64,000 nucleotides of DNA from a bacterium (GTDB taxonomy: Bacteria; Sysuimicrobiota; Sysuimicrobiia; Sysuimicrobiales; Segetimicrobiaceae): contig DATGHU010000005.1 in NCBI GenBank assembly GCA_035307765.1, forward strand, positions 118,446 through 182,445, written 5' to 3'. Below the pieces are notes generated by a model. That model was not told the origin of the DNA and did not search any database. It saw nothing but the letters and a program-made list of their open reading frames with translations. Positions within the stretch are counted from its first letter, which is position 1; each line of letters begins with the position of its first letter. The position numbers and the translations under genes are program-made. This document shows, one piece after another, positions 25,364-34,570 of the stretch.

Positions 25364-26433
25364 GGGAGGATGAGCTTGTCCGCTCGAACGCACACGCGAT
25401 CTCAGGGGTCACGCTGATGCCCCGGCGCAAGCCGACGAGAACCGATCGCCGTTCCGCCGCCTCGGGTGCGCGACCGAGGCTGAAGCCCCCGGGCCTCATC
25501 GTCAACTGGCTGAAAGGGGACCCGGTCGAGACCCGGGCAAACTCGTGGCTGGAGTGGACCGGCACGTGGGAGCTGGACGCGGTGTTCCTGGGTGCGCCGT
25601 TCGACGGCGCCGGCACGGTCCGCTCCGGGTCGCGGCACGCCCCCGATGCCGTTCGATCCGCGCTGCCCGGGTACACCACGTACAGTACGAGCGATGGCGT
25701 CGCGATGGATCATCTGCGCGCGGCGGACGTCGGGGACGTCGCGACGATCGTCACGGATATGGAGACGACTTTCCGGAACATTTCCGACGCCACCCGCTTC
25801 CTCTCCAAGCGCGGAATCCGGCCGGCCATAATCGGCGGGGACAACTCCATCTCCTATCCGGCGGTGCGCGGCCTGTGCGAGGGGCTCCGGAGGAAGACGA
25901 TCGCCCTGATTCAGATCGATGCGCACCACGATCTCCGTGAATCGCACCTCGGCGCGTTGTCCAGCGGCGTGCCCTACCGCCTGCTGCTGGAGCGGCATCC
26001 CGACCAGGTCCGGGGGTCGCAGATGACCCAGATCGGCATCGCGGACTTCAACAACAATCCGACGCACCATCGCTACGCCCAAGCCCACGGGATCGCCGTC
26101 CTCTCCAACATCGAGGTGTGGCGGCGGGGAATCCGGCACGCGATCGACGTGGCGCTGGACCGAGCCGGGGAGGCGGACGCGATCTACATCAGCATCGACG
26201 TCGACGGCGTCGACCAGTCGAGCGCTCCGGGGACCGCCGCCCCCAACCCCTTCGGCCTCGACGGCCGCGACGTGATCATGGCCGTGCGCGAACTGGCCGC
26301 CCAACGAAAATGCGCGGGGCTGGAGATCGTGGAGCTCTCGCCGCCGACCGACCACTTCGGCATGACCGCGAACTGGGCCGCCGCCGTCGTCATGAACTTC
26401 TTCTACGGGCTGGCGCAGCAGAAGGCGCGCTGA
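25360..26433 (+). CDS. Ureohydrolase (agmatinase/arginase) family protein
   Basis: A 357-residue member of the manganese ureohydrolase family, which removes urea or formamide-like groups from guanidino or formimino compounds. Five of the six metal ligands are present: Asp187, His189, Asp191 (QIDAHHDLR) and Asp280, Asp282 (SIDVDGVD). The sixth, His in GGDHS, is Asn162 here (GGDNS). The start overlaps the ThDP gene stop; ATG 25417 is an alternative, since the first ~40 residues are not conserved. The neighbouring hydantoinase and nucleobase permease suggest catabolism of a nitrogen-rich small molecule. Confidence 0.85.
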   Translation: MREDELVRSNAHAISGVTLMPRRKPTRTDRRSAASGARPRLKPPGLIVNWLKGDPVETRANSWLEWTGTWELDAVFLGAPFDGAGTVRSGSRHAPDAVRSALPGYTTYSTSDGVAMDHLRAADVGDVATIVTDMETTFRNISDATRFLSKRGIRPAIIGGDNSISYPAVRGLCEGLRRKTIALIQIDAHHDLRESHLGALSSGVPYRLLLERHPDQVRGSQMTQIGIADFNNNPTHHRYAQAHGIAVLSNIEVWRRGIRHAIDVALDRAGEADAIYISIDVDGVDQSSAPGTAAPNPFGLDGRDVIMAVRELAAQRKCAGLEIVELSPPTDHFGMTANWAAAVVMNFFYGLAQQKAR

Positions 26434-26442
26434 AGCCCGCGC

Positions 26443-27816
26443 TCACCGACCCCCGCCCCCGCGACGGGCGAGGTACCGCCCGGATCCCCCCGGCAGCCGC
26501 AGCGTGTCGCCATCCAAGAGCACCCGGCCGCGAAGAAAGCTCATCACCGGCCACCCGCGCACCCGCCGGCCGTGATACAGGGTGTAGCCGGATCCACCCA
26601 CCTGGCCCTCGCTGCGGATTTCCACCTCGCGCTCCGGATCGATGAGCACGAGGTCGGCATCCATGCCCGGAGCGATGACCCCCTTTCCGGCCAGGCCGAA
26701 GATGCGCGCGGGGGTCGCGGCGAGGACGCGGGCCAGTACTGTCGGCGGGATCCCGCGCCGCCGGCACGCATCCCACATGACGGGCAGCATCGTCTGCACG
26801 CCGGGAGCGCCGTACCAGCACTCGAAGATGTCGCGGAAGCCCCCGGCCTTCGTCTCGCGTGAATGGGGGGAATGGTCAGACCCGATCACCTGAATCCGCT
26901 CAGCGGAAAGATGGGGCCACAGCCCGGCGGCGGTCGCGCCGTCGCGCAACGGCGGTGAGATCTTCGCCAGCGGACCCCACCGTGCCAGTTCCTGATCGGT
27001 CAGCTCCAAGTACTGCGGGCAGGTCTCGGCCCACACCACCTGTCCTTCGCCCCGCGCCGCCGCGATGAGCTCGACGCCCCGCGGCGTGCTGACGTGCACC
27101 ATATAGAGGGGGCAGCCCGTCAACCGCGCGTACTGCAGGGCCTTGTGGATCGCCAGCCATTCCGCTTCGTCCGGGTGGGTCCACAGAAAATCCGCCGGGG
27201 CGACCCGCCCGCGGGCTCGCTGGATGGCGATCCGCCGATCGATCACTTCCCCGTCCTCGGCATGCACCAGCAACAGACCGCCCGCGGAGGCGATGGCCTC
27301 CATGGCGGAAAGGAGGTGGCCGTCGCTGGCCATGCGGCCGATGGACCGATAGGCCAGGAACAGTTTGAAAGACGGAATCCCCTCGGCGATCAGTCGGGGG
27401 ATCTCGTCCAGCACCCCGTCCCGTTCGGCGAGCCACGCGTGAAAGGAAAAATCAACGACGCCCTCGCGCGCGCCCAGATCGCGGAATTCGTTCAGCAGGT
27501 CAGAAGCGGAAACGCGCTCGGCCGCGCTCGGCAGGAGGTGGACGATGGCACTCGTTGCTCCGCCGCGCGCCGCCGCAGCCATCGTGATGGGGAGCGCATC
27601 GACATGGTGGCTGTGGATCTTGCAGTGGAGGTGGGCGTCGATGACGCCAGGGAACACAACTCTCCCTTCCGCATCGATGGTCCGCTCGGCCGCCTTGAGC
27701 GTCCCCGGCGCGCCGAGCGCGGCGATCCGTTCGTCGGCAATCCCGATGTCGAGCCGACGAACCGCGTCGGGGGTCACCACCTCCCCACCCCGGATCAACA
27801 GGTCAAACCGCTGCAC
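26443..27816 (-). CDS. Hydantoinase/allantoinase/dihydroorotase-type cyclic amidohydrolase
   Basis: A 457-residue amidohydrolase with the full binuclear zinc set: His62-x-His64 (IDAHLH), carbamylated Lys151 (SFKLFLAY), His185 (VHAED), His241 (VHVST) and Asp314 (GSDHSPH). The length and motifs fit D-hydantoinase, allantoinase or dihydropyrimidinase, which open cyclic ureides, rather than housekeeping PyrC, since no pyrimidine genes are nearby. It is convergent with the ureohydrolase gene (9 bp between stops) and close to a uracil/xanthine-type permease, consistent with ureide or nucleobase catabolism. Confidence 0.9.
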   Translation of the reverse strand: MQRFDLLIRGGEVVTPDAVRRLDIGIADERIAALGAPGTLKAAERTIDAEGRVVFPGVIDAHLHCKIHSHHVDALPITMAAAARGGATSAIVHLLPSAAERVSASDLLNEFRDLGAREGVVDFSFHAWLAERDGVLDEIPRLIAEGIPSFKLFLAYRSIGRMASDGHLLSAMEAIASAGGLLLVHAEDGEVIDRRIAIQRARGRVAPADFLWTHPDEAEWLAIHKALQYARLTGCPLYMVHVSTPRGVELIAAARGEGQVVWAETCPQYLELTDQELARWGPLAKISPPLRDGATAAGLWPHLSAERIQVIGSDHSPHSRETKAGGFRDIFECWYGAPGVQTMLPVMWDACRRRGIPPTVLARVLAATPARIFGLAGKGVIAPGMDADLVLIDPEREVEIRSEGQVGGSGYTLYHGRRVRGWPVMSFLRGRVLLDGDTLRLPGGSGRYLARRGGGGR

Positions 27817-28090
27817 GGGTATCTCTCAACGCGCCAACTTCCCACCTCGGACAACGGCTCCCCACGATTGTCCTACTCCCTCGATGTCGTCAGCCACATC
27901 TCAGGCCTGCCGAAGGTCGCAGCCGTCTCGTTCGCCGTCCCCCGGCGGTCTCGAGACGTGCTCACCTCCGGCTCGAGCCAGGTTCGGTCGTTGCGTGACC
28001 CGTTCCTGCCCCCAACGGCAGGGGCGGTCGATGGTGCCCATCGAATGGAATTGCGGTCTCACGTCTGACGCCGAGGGCAGAGGGCTCACC

Positions 28091-28954
28091 ATGAACACGC
28101 GGCGAGTGGTCCTCATCGGGGCGGCCGGATACATCGCCCAGCGCATGCTTCCGGAGCTCAACACACGATGGGAGTTGGTCCCGATCGACGTTCGAACGGC
28201 CGCGCGGGACGGGAAATCGATCCCGGGGCTGGTGGTCGCGGATCTCACTCGGCCGGATCGCAACGAATACCGCCAACACTTCCGCGGCGCCGACGCCGTG
28301 ATTCACTGCGGGTACGTCAGCGCCCCGGGCCTCGATGCCACCACCTGGCAGGACAACAGCGATGCCAAGTTCTGGGCGGAGTACCAAAACGTCGCGTTGG
28401 CCTACAACGTCTACAAGACGGCCCTCGAAGAAGGCGTCCGCCGTGTGGTCGTGGCCAGCTCCAACCACGCGGCGGATTACTACGAGCGCCTGATCTGGCA
28501 GGAGAAAATGGAAAGCGTCACCCCAGACATGCCGCCCCGGTCCGACAACTGGTACGGCTGGGCCAAAGGCGCCTACGAGCTCTTGGGGTTCGTCTTCGCC
28601 ACGGGCCAGGTCGAGGGCCGAAAGCTGGAGATCGTCCAATGGCGGATCGGCGCTCCGAGGGATGACGACATCGATCGAGTGCAGCGGGGGAATATCAAAG
28701 CGATGCACCGCGCTCTGGGCGCATATCTCTCCCGACGCGACCAGGTGCAGCAGGCGATCCGCATGGTCGAGACCGAGGACATCACCGACCAGCACGGCGT
28801 GCCCTTCTTGATCGTCTACGGCATCAGCGGCAACACCCACCGCTTCTGGAGCATCGCCAATGCCCGCCGGACGATCGGGTATGAACCCCAGGACGACAGC
28901 CAGGTGAACTTCGCCGACCGGATTGCGGCGATTGCTCGGGCGACCGGCACCTGA
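28091..28954 (+). CDS. NAD-dependent epimerase/dehydratase family (SDR extended)
   Basis: A 287-residue extended SDR from ATG 28091 (AGAGGG upstream). It has NAD-binding VVLIGAAGYIAQRML at the N terminus, ADAVIHCGYVS, VVVASSNHAADYYE, and a catalytic YGWAK (Tyr-xxx-Lys). The arrangement resembles uronate dehydrogenases and nucleotide-sugar epimerases. The frame is open 500 bp upstream, but that sequence overlaps the divergent hydantoinase gene. It lies 209 bp before the permease on the same strand. Confidence 0.85.
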   Translation: MNTRRVVLIGAAGYIAQRMLPELNTRWELVPIDVRTAARDGKSIPGLVVADLTRPDRNEYRQHFRGADAVIHCGYVSAPGLDATTWQDNSDAKFWAEYQNVALAYNVYKTALEEGVRRVVVASSNHAADYYERLIWQEKMESVTPDMPPRSDNWYGWAKGAYELLGFVFATGQVEGRKLEIVQWRIGAPRDDDIDRVQRGNIKAMHRALGAYLSRRDQVQQAIRMVETEDITDQHGVPFLIVYGISGNTHRFWSIANARRTIGYEPQDDSQVNFADRIAAIARATGT

Positions 28955-29163
28955 AGCGGCACACCGCTGCGGCAACATCCGCGGCCGGCGGAAGATCGGG
29001 CCATCGGGGATCCAGCATTGCCGCCGCGCGCGCCACCGCATTTCGCCGGCTCGGGGGCCACGGCCGGCGTGCAAACGCCGTCAGAGGAGAGGGACCTGAG
29101 CAGGCAGAACAAGCGAAGAGAACCGGTTTTGACGTCATACGTTGCCCAGGGGGGATAGCGCGT

Positions 29164-30477
29164 ATGGCCACAAACACCGTTCCCGGGGAACACGAAGCCA
29201 TCTACTATCCAGAAGATCGCCTGCCTTGGCTCCAAACGACCTTCCTCGGCATCCAGCATGTCATGGCCATGTTCGGGGCCACGGTGCTGGTACCGCTTAT
29301 CCTCGGATTCAACGTGAACACCGTGCTCTTCTTCAGTGGCGTGGCCACCCTGATCTTCCTCGCCATGACCGGGGGCAAGATCCCGAGCTACCTCGGGTCT
29401 TCCTTCTCCTTCATCGGATCGGTCCTCGCCATTCAGGGTGGTGCCGGGCACAATCAATCGCTCGCCTTCGGCGGGATTTTCATCGCGGGCGCGCTGTACT
29501 TTCTCGTCGGAGTGGTGGTCCACAAGGCCGGGGCTGAGGTCATCCGCTTTTTCATGCCTCCGGTCGTCACCGGCACGGTCGTCGCGGTGATCGGCCTTGC
29601 CCTCGCGGGCGTCGCCTGGGCAAACTACTCCAAAGGCCTCTTCACCGCATCGATCACGCTGCTCGCCGCCGTACTGGCGAGCGTCTATCTCCGCGGGTTC
29701 CTCCGGCTCCTGCCGATTCTTGTCGGGATCATTGTCGGCTATCTGGTTGCGGTGGTCGATCCGTCCTGCGCCGCGGCGTCGGCGGGCTGCCATGTCAACT
29801 TTGGCCTGGTGACCGGGGCGCAGTGGTTTGGCCACCCCCAGTTTAGTTTCCCCCCGCAGTTCAGCGTGAGGGCACTGAGCCTGTTCTGGTTCATTCCCAT
29901 TGTCCTCATCGCGGAAAATGCCGGTCACATCTATGCCATCAGCGGCTTGATGAAACGGGACCTGAGCGGGTCCCTCGGTCGGGCCTTCATGGGGGACGGG
30001 GTCGGAACGATGCTCAGTGCGCTCTTCGGGGGCACCGGAGAGACCACCTACGCGGAGAACATCGGAGTCATGGGCGTCACGCGGGTGTTCTCGATTCCGG
30101 TATACATCGTCGCTGCCGTGGCGGCGCTGCTGCTCGGGTTTATCCCAAAGTTTGGCGCTTTGGTCGACAGCATTCCGGTGAGCGTGCTCGGGGGCATCGA
30201 ATTATACCTGTTTGGACTCATCGCCGCGATCGGAGGCAAGATTTGGGTGGACGGTCGCGTAGACTTCTCCAACCGGGCCAACCTCGCCACCGCGGCGATT
30301 CCGCTCATCCTGGCGGCGGGCGGAGCAAGCATCAAGCACGGCGCCTTCGAGCTCAACAATCTGGGACTGGGCGCCCTCGGGGCGATTATCCTCTACCAGA
30401 TCCTGAGGCCTGGCATGGCCGACCGCGGGACGTCCAGCGCCCCCCCAGGCGTCCCGGCGGCCGCGAGCAAGCGGTAG
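29164..30477 (+). CDS. Uracil/xanthine permease (NCS2 family)
   Basis: A 437-residue membrane protein with about 12-14 helices. Hallmarks are LQTTFLGIQHVMAMFGAT, VPLILGFN, the conserved SYLGSSFSFIG (near residues 76-86), ENAGHIYAISGL and GTGETTYAENIGVMGVTR (near 285-302) with the NCS2 glutamate. UraA-type proteins import uracil with protons; the close sub-branch takes xanthine or urate. Its setting beside the cyclic amidohydrolase and ureohydrolase suggests uptake of a nucleobase or ureide. The SD is poor (only a G-run 9-14 nt upstream). Confidence 0.92.
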   Translation: MATNTVPGEHEAIYYPEDRLPWLQTTFLGIQHVMAMFGATVLVPLILGFNVNTVLFFSGVATLIFLAMTGGKIPSYLGSSFSFIGSVLAIQGGAGHNQSLAFGGIFIAGALYFLVGVVVHKAGAEVIRFFMPPVVTGTVVAVIGLALAGVAWANYSKGLFTASITLLAAVLASVYLRGFLRLLPILVGIIVGYLVAVVDPSCAAASAGCHVNFGLVTGAQWFGHPQFSFPPQFSVRALSLFWFIPIVLIAENAGHIYAISGLMKRDLSGSLGRAFMGDGVGTMLSALFGGTGETTYAENIGVMGVTRVFSIPVYIVAAVAALLLGFIPKFGALVDSIPVSVLGGIELYLFGLIAAIGGKIWVDGRVDFSNRANLATAAIPLILAAGGASIKHGAFELNNLGLGALGAIILYQILRPGMADRGTSSAPPGVPAAASKR

Positions 30478-30718
30478 ACGTTAAGAGAGGCGACCCGGGG
30501 GGGCAGCGAAGCTCTCCTGGCTGATTGCCGCCATCCTCCGGGGCAACGGGGGATCATGGGAGCACTCGCCGGGAGGGGGGGAACCTCGGCCTCCCGCTCA
30601 TCGTTGCGACTCAACCTGGCGCCCACGCGACTCGCTTCCATTCCCGGACCGGTGTGGATGAACCGAGGGGTCGGCGAGGTCTTGCCTCGGACCGCGTTGT
30701 GAACCGGCCCGTGGGGGA

Positions 30719-31591
30719 TTAGCGCAGCGATCGAAGCCTCGGATCAAAGGCATCACGGACCGCGTCCCCCAGCAAGTTGAACCCCAATACCGCCAGGAAG
30801 ATCGCCACCCCAGGAAACGTCGGATACCACCACGCGTCGACCATATAGCTGCGCGCCTGAGCGATAATCGCCCCCCATTCGGGTGTCGGCGGTTGAGCGC
30901 CCAGCCCGATAAAGCTCAAGCCTGCCGTTGCGAGAATCGCATACCCGACATCGATCGAGGCCTGAATCACGACGGTCGTCCCGACGTTTGGCAGGAGATG
31001 GCGGAGGAGGATGCGGCTGCCGCCCGTCCCGACGGAGACCGCTGCGAGGACGAATTCTTGCTGCCGCAGCGAAAGGAGCTGCCCGCGAACGAGGCGTGTG
31101 TACCACGGCCACCAGGAGAGCGCGATCGCGACCATCGCGTTGTACAAGCCCGGCCCGAGCGTCGCGGCAATCGCGATCGCCAGCACAAGCCGCGGGAACG
31201 CCAGGAAGACGTCGGTGGTGCGCATGATCGCTTCGTCCGCCCAGCCCCCCGCCGACCCGGCGATCAAGCCCAACCCGACGCCCAGGGTCATTGCGATCGC
31301 CAGCACCATCGCGCTGACGCTGAGCGAAATGCGCGCACCGGTCATTACGCGGCTCAGCAGATCCCGGCCCAGGTCGTCGGTCCCAAACCAATGGCGTGGC
31401 GACGGTGGAAGGAGCTTGTCGGCGACGGAGATGCGCAGAGGATCAAACGGCGCCGCCGCCGGGCCGAACAGCGCCAACAGAATGAGAAAGATGACGATGG
31501 CGGCCCCGATCCACGCCGCGGGAATCTGGGCAAGGAGCCGAACCGACCGCGCAAGATAACTAGTACCGTATGCGCGGGTCGATGAAGGCAT
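30719..31591 (-). CDS. ABC transporter permease, DppC/OppC-type
   Basis: A 290-residue inner-membrane permease. The N-terminal cytoplasmic stretch is followed by one helix (AAIVIFLILLALFGP), then the HWFGTDDLGRDLLSRV motif typical of DppC/OppC, and the EAA-like loop around VRGQLLSLRQQEFVLAAVSVG. It forms the second channel subunit with the DppB-like protein encoded upstream, overlapping it by 32 nt. No ATPase genes lie here, so the system must use ATPases encoded elsewhere or be incomplete. Likely cargo is short peptides or nickel-like chelates, as for the family. Confidence 0.9.
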   Translation of the reverse strand: MPSSTRAYGTSYLARSVRLLAQIPAAWIGAAIVIFLILLALFGPAAAPFDPLRISVADKLLPPSPRHWFGTDDLGRDLLSRVMTGARISLSVSAMVLAIAMTLGVGLGLIAGSAGGWADEAIMRTTDVFLAFPRLVLAIAIAATLGPGLYNAMVAIALSWWPWYTRLVRGQLLSLRQQEFVLAAVSVGTGGSRILLRHLLPNVGTTVVIQASIDVGYAILATAGLSFIGLGAQPPTPEWGAIIAQARSYMVDAWWYPTFPGVAIFLAVLGFNLLGDAVRDAFDPRLRSLR

Positions 31592-32564
31592 AGAGCAGGT
31601 CCACCGCGAGATTGATGAGCACGAACGCCACCGTGAGGAGCAGCGAGGTGCCCATGATCGCCGAATAGTCCAGTGCGGTGATCGCGTTCACACTGTACAA
31701 TCCCACTCCTGGCCAGTTAAAAATCAACTCCACCAGGAACACCCCGCCGAGGAGACCGCTCGCGTACAGGCCGAGCACGGTGACGATCGGGATCAGGGCA
31801 TTCCGGAGGCCGTGCCGGAGGAATATACGCGTGGGGACAAGGCCCTTCGCCCACGCCGTTCGCATGTAATCCTGGGAGAGCACTTCGAGCATCGTTGAGC
31901 GCGTCATCCGAACCGTGGGAGCGAGCGACGCGAGGGCGAGGGTCAGACTAGGGAGCGCCAGGTGCGCCAGCGCGCTGCGCAACCCGGCGAGGTTTCCCGT
32001 GGCCAGGCTGTCGATCACGTACAATCCGGTCAGGTGGGACGGCGGGAGCGCCGTGATTCCCAGCCGACCGGACAGCGGGAACCACCCCAACCACCTCGAC
32101 AATCCGAGCTGCAACAGGAGCCCGAAGAAGAAGATCGGAAAAGAGAGACCACTCAGGCTGAGGACCTGGGCGATCAAATCGATCGCGCTGCCACGCCGGA
32201 TCGCCGCGATGATGCCAAGAGGGACCGCGAGCAAGATCGTCAGCACCATCGCAGATACCGCAAGCTCGATCGTCGCCGGGAAGTACTGCATCAAATCGCC
32301 CGACACCGAACTGTCGGTCTGCATGGACACACCCAGGTCCCCACGCGCCAGCTTCGCGAGATACACCAGGTACTGCTCGGGCAGGGGGCGATCCAAACCA
32401 AACGCGTGGCGCACGGCCGCAATCTGCTCGGGCCCAGCGTGCTCGCCGGCGATCAACTTGGCAGGGTCGGCCGGCACGAGATGGGTGAGGGAAAAGAGAA
32501 GGAGGCTCACCCCCACCAGGAGGGGCGGGAGCAGGGCGAGCCTCCTGAGAACGTATGCGCCCAA
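31560..32564 (-). CDS. ABC transporter permease, DppB/OppB-type
   Basis: A 334-residue permease. The family start (LRRLALLPPLLVGVSLLLF) and the conserved Asp-Pro loop after THLVPADP are clear; GDLGVSMQTDSSV and an EAA loop (RMTRSTMLEVLSQDYMRTAWAKGL-like segment) follow. TTG 32564 is the start that best matches relatives; the longer frame to 32840 runs back into the substrate-binding protein gene and is not conserved. It is placed between the substrate-binding protein (stop at 32579) and DppC, in the usual operon order. Confidence 0.88.
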   Translation of the reverse strand: MGAYVLRRLALLPPLLVGVSLLLFSLTHLVPADPAKLIAGEHAGPEQIAAVRHAFGLDRPLPEQYLVYLAKLARGDLGVSMQTDSSVSGDLMQYFPATIELAVSAMVLTILLAVPLGIIAAIRRGSAIDLIAQVLSLSGLSFPIFFFGLLLQLGLSRWLGWFPLSGRLGITALPPSHLTGLYVIDSLATGNLAGLRSALAHLALPSLTLALASLAPTVRMTRSTMLEVLSQDYMRTAWAKGLVPTRIFLRHGLRNALIPIVTVLGLYASGLLGGVFLVELIFNWPGVGLYSVNAITALDYSAIMGTSLLLTVAFVLINLAVDLLYAFIDPRIRY

Positions 32565-32578
32565 TCGGCGGAACGCTC

Positions 32579-34207
32579 TTAACTCTTGTGGATCGCGTAC
32601 AAGTCGAACGTATTCCCCAACAACGGATTGTAGACGTAACCCTGGACGTTGGACCGGACCGCCACCTGGTTGATCAGCGTGCCGATGAAGATTGCCGGCG
32701 CCTCTTGCACGATGATCTTCTGGGACTCCTTGAAGAGCTGGGTCCGTTTTTGTTGATCGGTCATCCCATTCGCTTGCGCCATCATCTGCTCGACCTTGTC
32801 GTTGGCGTAGAAGCTGAAGTTCCACCCGGCCGATCCCCACGCGTCCTTGCCGAACGTCGCCAGGATCATCGCCGAGGGGTCCGCGTAGTCCGGATAATTG
32901 CGGACGGGCAGGAGGTCGGGCGCGGTCTCGGGCTTCGCGGCCTTGTCCAGCAGGACGGATGAGGTGAGCTCCTGGATGTTGACGCCGATGTTGAGAGTTT
33001 TGAGCTGTCCCTGGAGAATCTCTGCGGCCTTGCGAAACGTGGGGTCTCCGGCAAAGAGAAAACAGCTTAGGCTGAACCCACCGTTCGGGTGGCTCGACTC
33101 ACTGAGCAGCTGCTTGGCTTTCTGCATATTGAAACTATATGGTTTGTCGGACGCTGACAGGTGCGCAGGATCATTGTTGGGCAACGGACCGTACAGCGGA
33201 TCGAGGTGCCCGTTGAAGATCAGGTCTTTTGCGCTCGGGTAGTCGAAGGCGTAGGATAGGGCCTGCCGGATTTTCGGGTCTTTGAGCGGCTCACGCTGAC
33301 AGTTCATCGCGATGTAGAAGATGCGCATCGTTGGGAACTCGAGAATCTTGATCCCAGGTTCTTTGACCACGGCCTGGATGACATCGGGCGCCACGACCGT
33401 GAGGACATCGGCGTCACCCCCCTCGAGCATCAGGCGCTGGGTGGATGCCTCGGGCACGATCTTGAAGATAATGCGCTTCAGGTGAGAACCCTGCCACCCG
33501 CCCCAGTACCCGGGGAACGCCGATAGCACAACCTGCCCGGCGCCCTTGTCATAGCTCTCCAACACGTAAGGCCCAGTGCCGACCTCGTGATCCTTGAGCC
33601 ACCCCTGGCCAAGGTCGTCCCCCTGGGCGTGATCCGCGATCGCCTTTGGGCTGACCATCAGGGCCCCGGAGACCGCGGCCAACTTGGCGACAAACGCCGC
33701 GTCGGGGCCGGTGAGCGAAAACCTGACCGTCAACGGGTCGGGGGCGTCGACCTTCGCCACGGTCCCCTTGAAAGCATACGCCAGCCCGCGGTTAATCTTG
33801 ATCAAGCGCTCGACGGCAATCTTCACGGCCTCCGACGTCAATGTCGTGCCGTCGTGAAACCGCACACCCGGGCGGAGTTTGAAAGTCCACTCCCGTGCAT
33901 CCGGCGTGCCCTTCCAAGAGGTCGCAAGCCGTGGAATGATCTCGGGGGTACCGCCTTTCAGGGACACGAGGCCCTCGTAGAATCCGCGTGTAATCACCAG
34001 GGTATTGTCGTACACGATCTGAGGGTCGAACGTCTGCACCACCAGTCCCTGCGCAACGGCCAGCGTATCCGGTCCGACCGCAGCGGCAGCAGCCTTCCTG
34101 AGCTGGAACAACCCCCCGAGCCCAGCAGCGCCTGCCCCGAGCACGGCGGCGCCCAGTCCTGCCGTTTGGAGCAGGCTCCGGCGGGAAAGTCGATCACTCC
34201 CTGTCAT
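32579..34207 (-). CDS. Family 5 ABC transporter substrate-binding protein
   Basis: A 542-residue extracytoplasmic solute-binding protein (DppA/OppA type). It opens with a twin-arginine signal (SRRSLLQTAGLGAAVLGAG, Arg pair near residues 9-10), so it is probably exported folded by Tat. The family blocks include WTFKLRPGVRFHDGTTLTSEAV near residue 105 and FDYPSAKDLIFNG. It binds peptides or other small solutes and feeds the two permeases downstream. A strong SD (GGAGGAGGGA) precedes the ATG. Confidence 0.93.
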   Translation of the reverse strand: MTGSDRLSRRSLLQTAGLGAAVLGAGAAGLGGLFQLRKAAAAAVGPDTLAVAQGLVVQTFDPQIVYDNTLVITRGFYEGLVSLKGGTPEIIPRLATSWKGTPDAREWTFKLRPGVRFHDGTTLTSEAVKIAVERLIKINRGLAYAFKGTVAKVDAPDPLTVRFSLTGPDAAFVAKLAAVSGALMVSPKAIADHAQGDDLGQGWLKDHEVGTGPYVLESYDKGAGQVVLSAFPGYWGGWQGSHLKRIIFKIVPEASTQRLMLEGGDADVLTVVAPDVIQAVVKEPGIKILEFPTMRIFYIAMNCQREPLKDPKIRQALSYAFDYPSAKDLIFNGHLDPLYGPLPNNDPAHLSASDKPYSFNMQKAKQLLSESSHPNGGFSLSCFLFAGDPTFRKAAEILQGQLKTLNIGVNIQELTSSVLLDKAAKPETAPDLLPVRNYPDYADPSAMILATFGKDAWGSAGWNFSFYANDKVEQMMAQANGMTDQQKRTQLFKESQKIIVQEAPAIFIGTLINQVAVRSNVQGYVYNPLLGNTFDLYAIHKS

Positions 34208-34570
34208 CTTGTCCCTCCTCCGGGTCTGTGCCCCACCATGATGGGGCCGTCAGGTGCATGGCGCCGGAAATGCCGCGAATCGGGCGGACTGCTCGCGGGG
34301 GAGGCCATCCAGCCGATTGTGGGCGTGAACGACGTCGCCAAGAGACCGCCGCGATGTTCTTCCGCGGTCGACTCAAGCCGGCGGCCCCACCGGGAACGCG
34401 CCCAGGGAGGCTGATACGATGTTGCTGCAAATCTTCCACCGCAATTGGCCGAGACGTTTCGCTGACCGTTGCTTGGAGTCCTCCAACGGAATGGCAGACG
34501 TTCCGCGCCGCGCGCCCCCCGCCGTTCGAATGGAACGCGGGTCCAGTGGAGGGTAGTAGATTACGGCTTC
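34208..34570. other. Intergenic region upstream of the ABC operon
   Basis: 363 bp between the M28-type gene stop and the substrate-binding protein start. It must hold the ABC operon promoter. I see no ORF with an SD, no tRNA and no convincing riboswitch fold. Confidence 0.4.

Noticed and set aside
28955..29163. Leader of the uracil/xanthine permease, examined for a purine or other riboswitch
   Set aside because: No recognisable conserved core or expression-platform hairpin could be found by eye.
29164..30477. Idea that the permease belongs to pyrimidine salvage with upp/pyr genes
   Set aside because: No upp, pyr or udk gene occurs in the window; the neighbours are ureide-type hydrolases instead.
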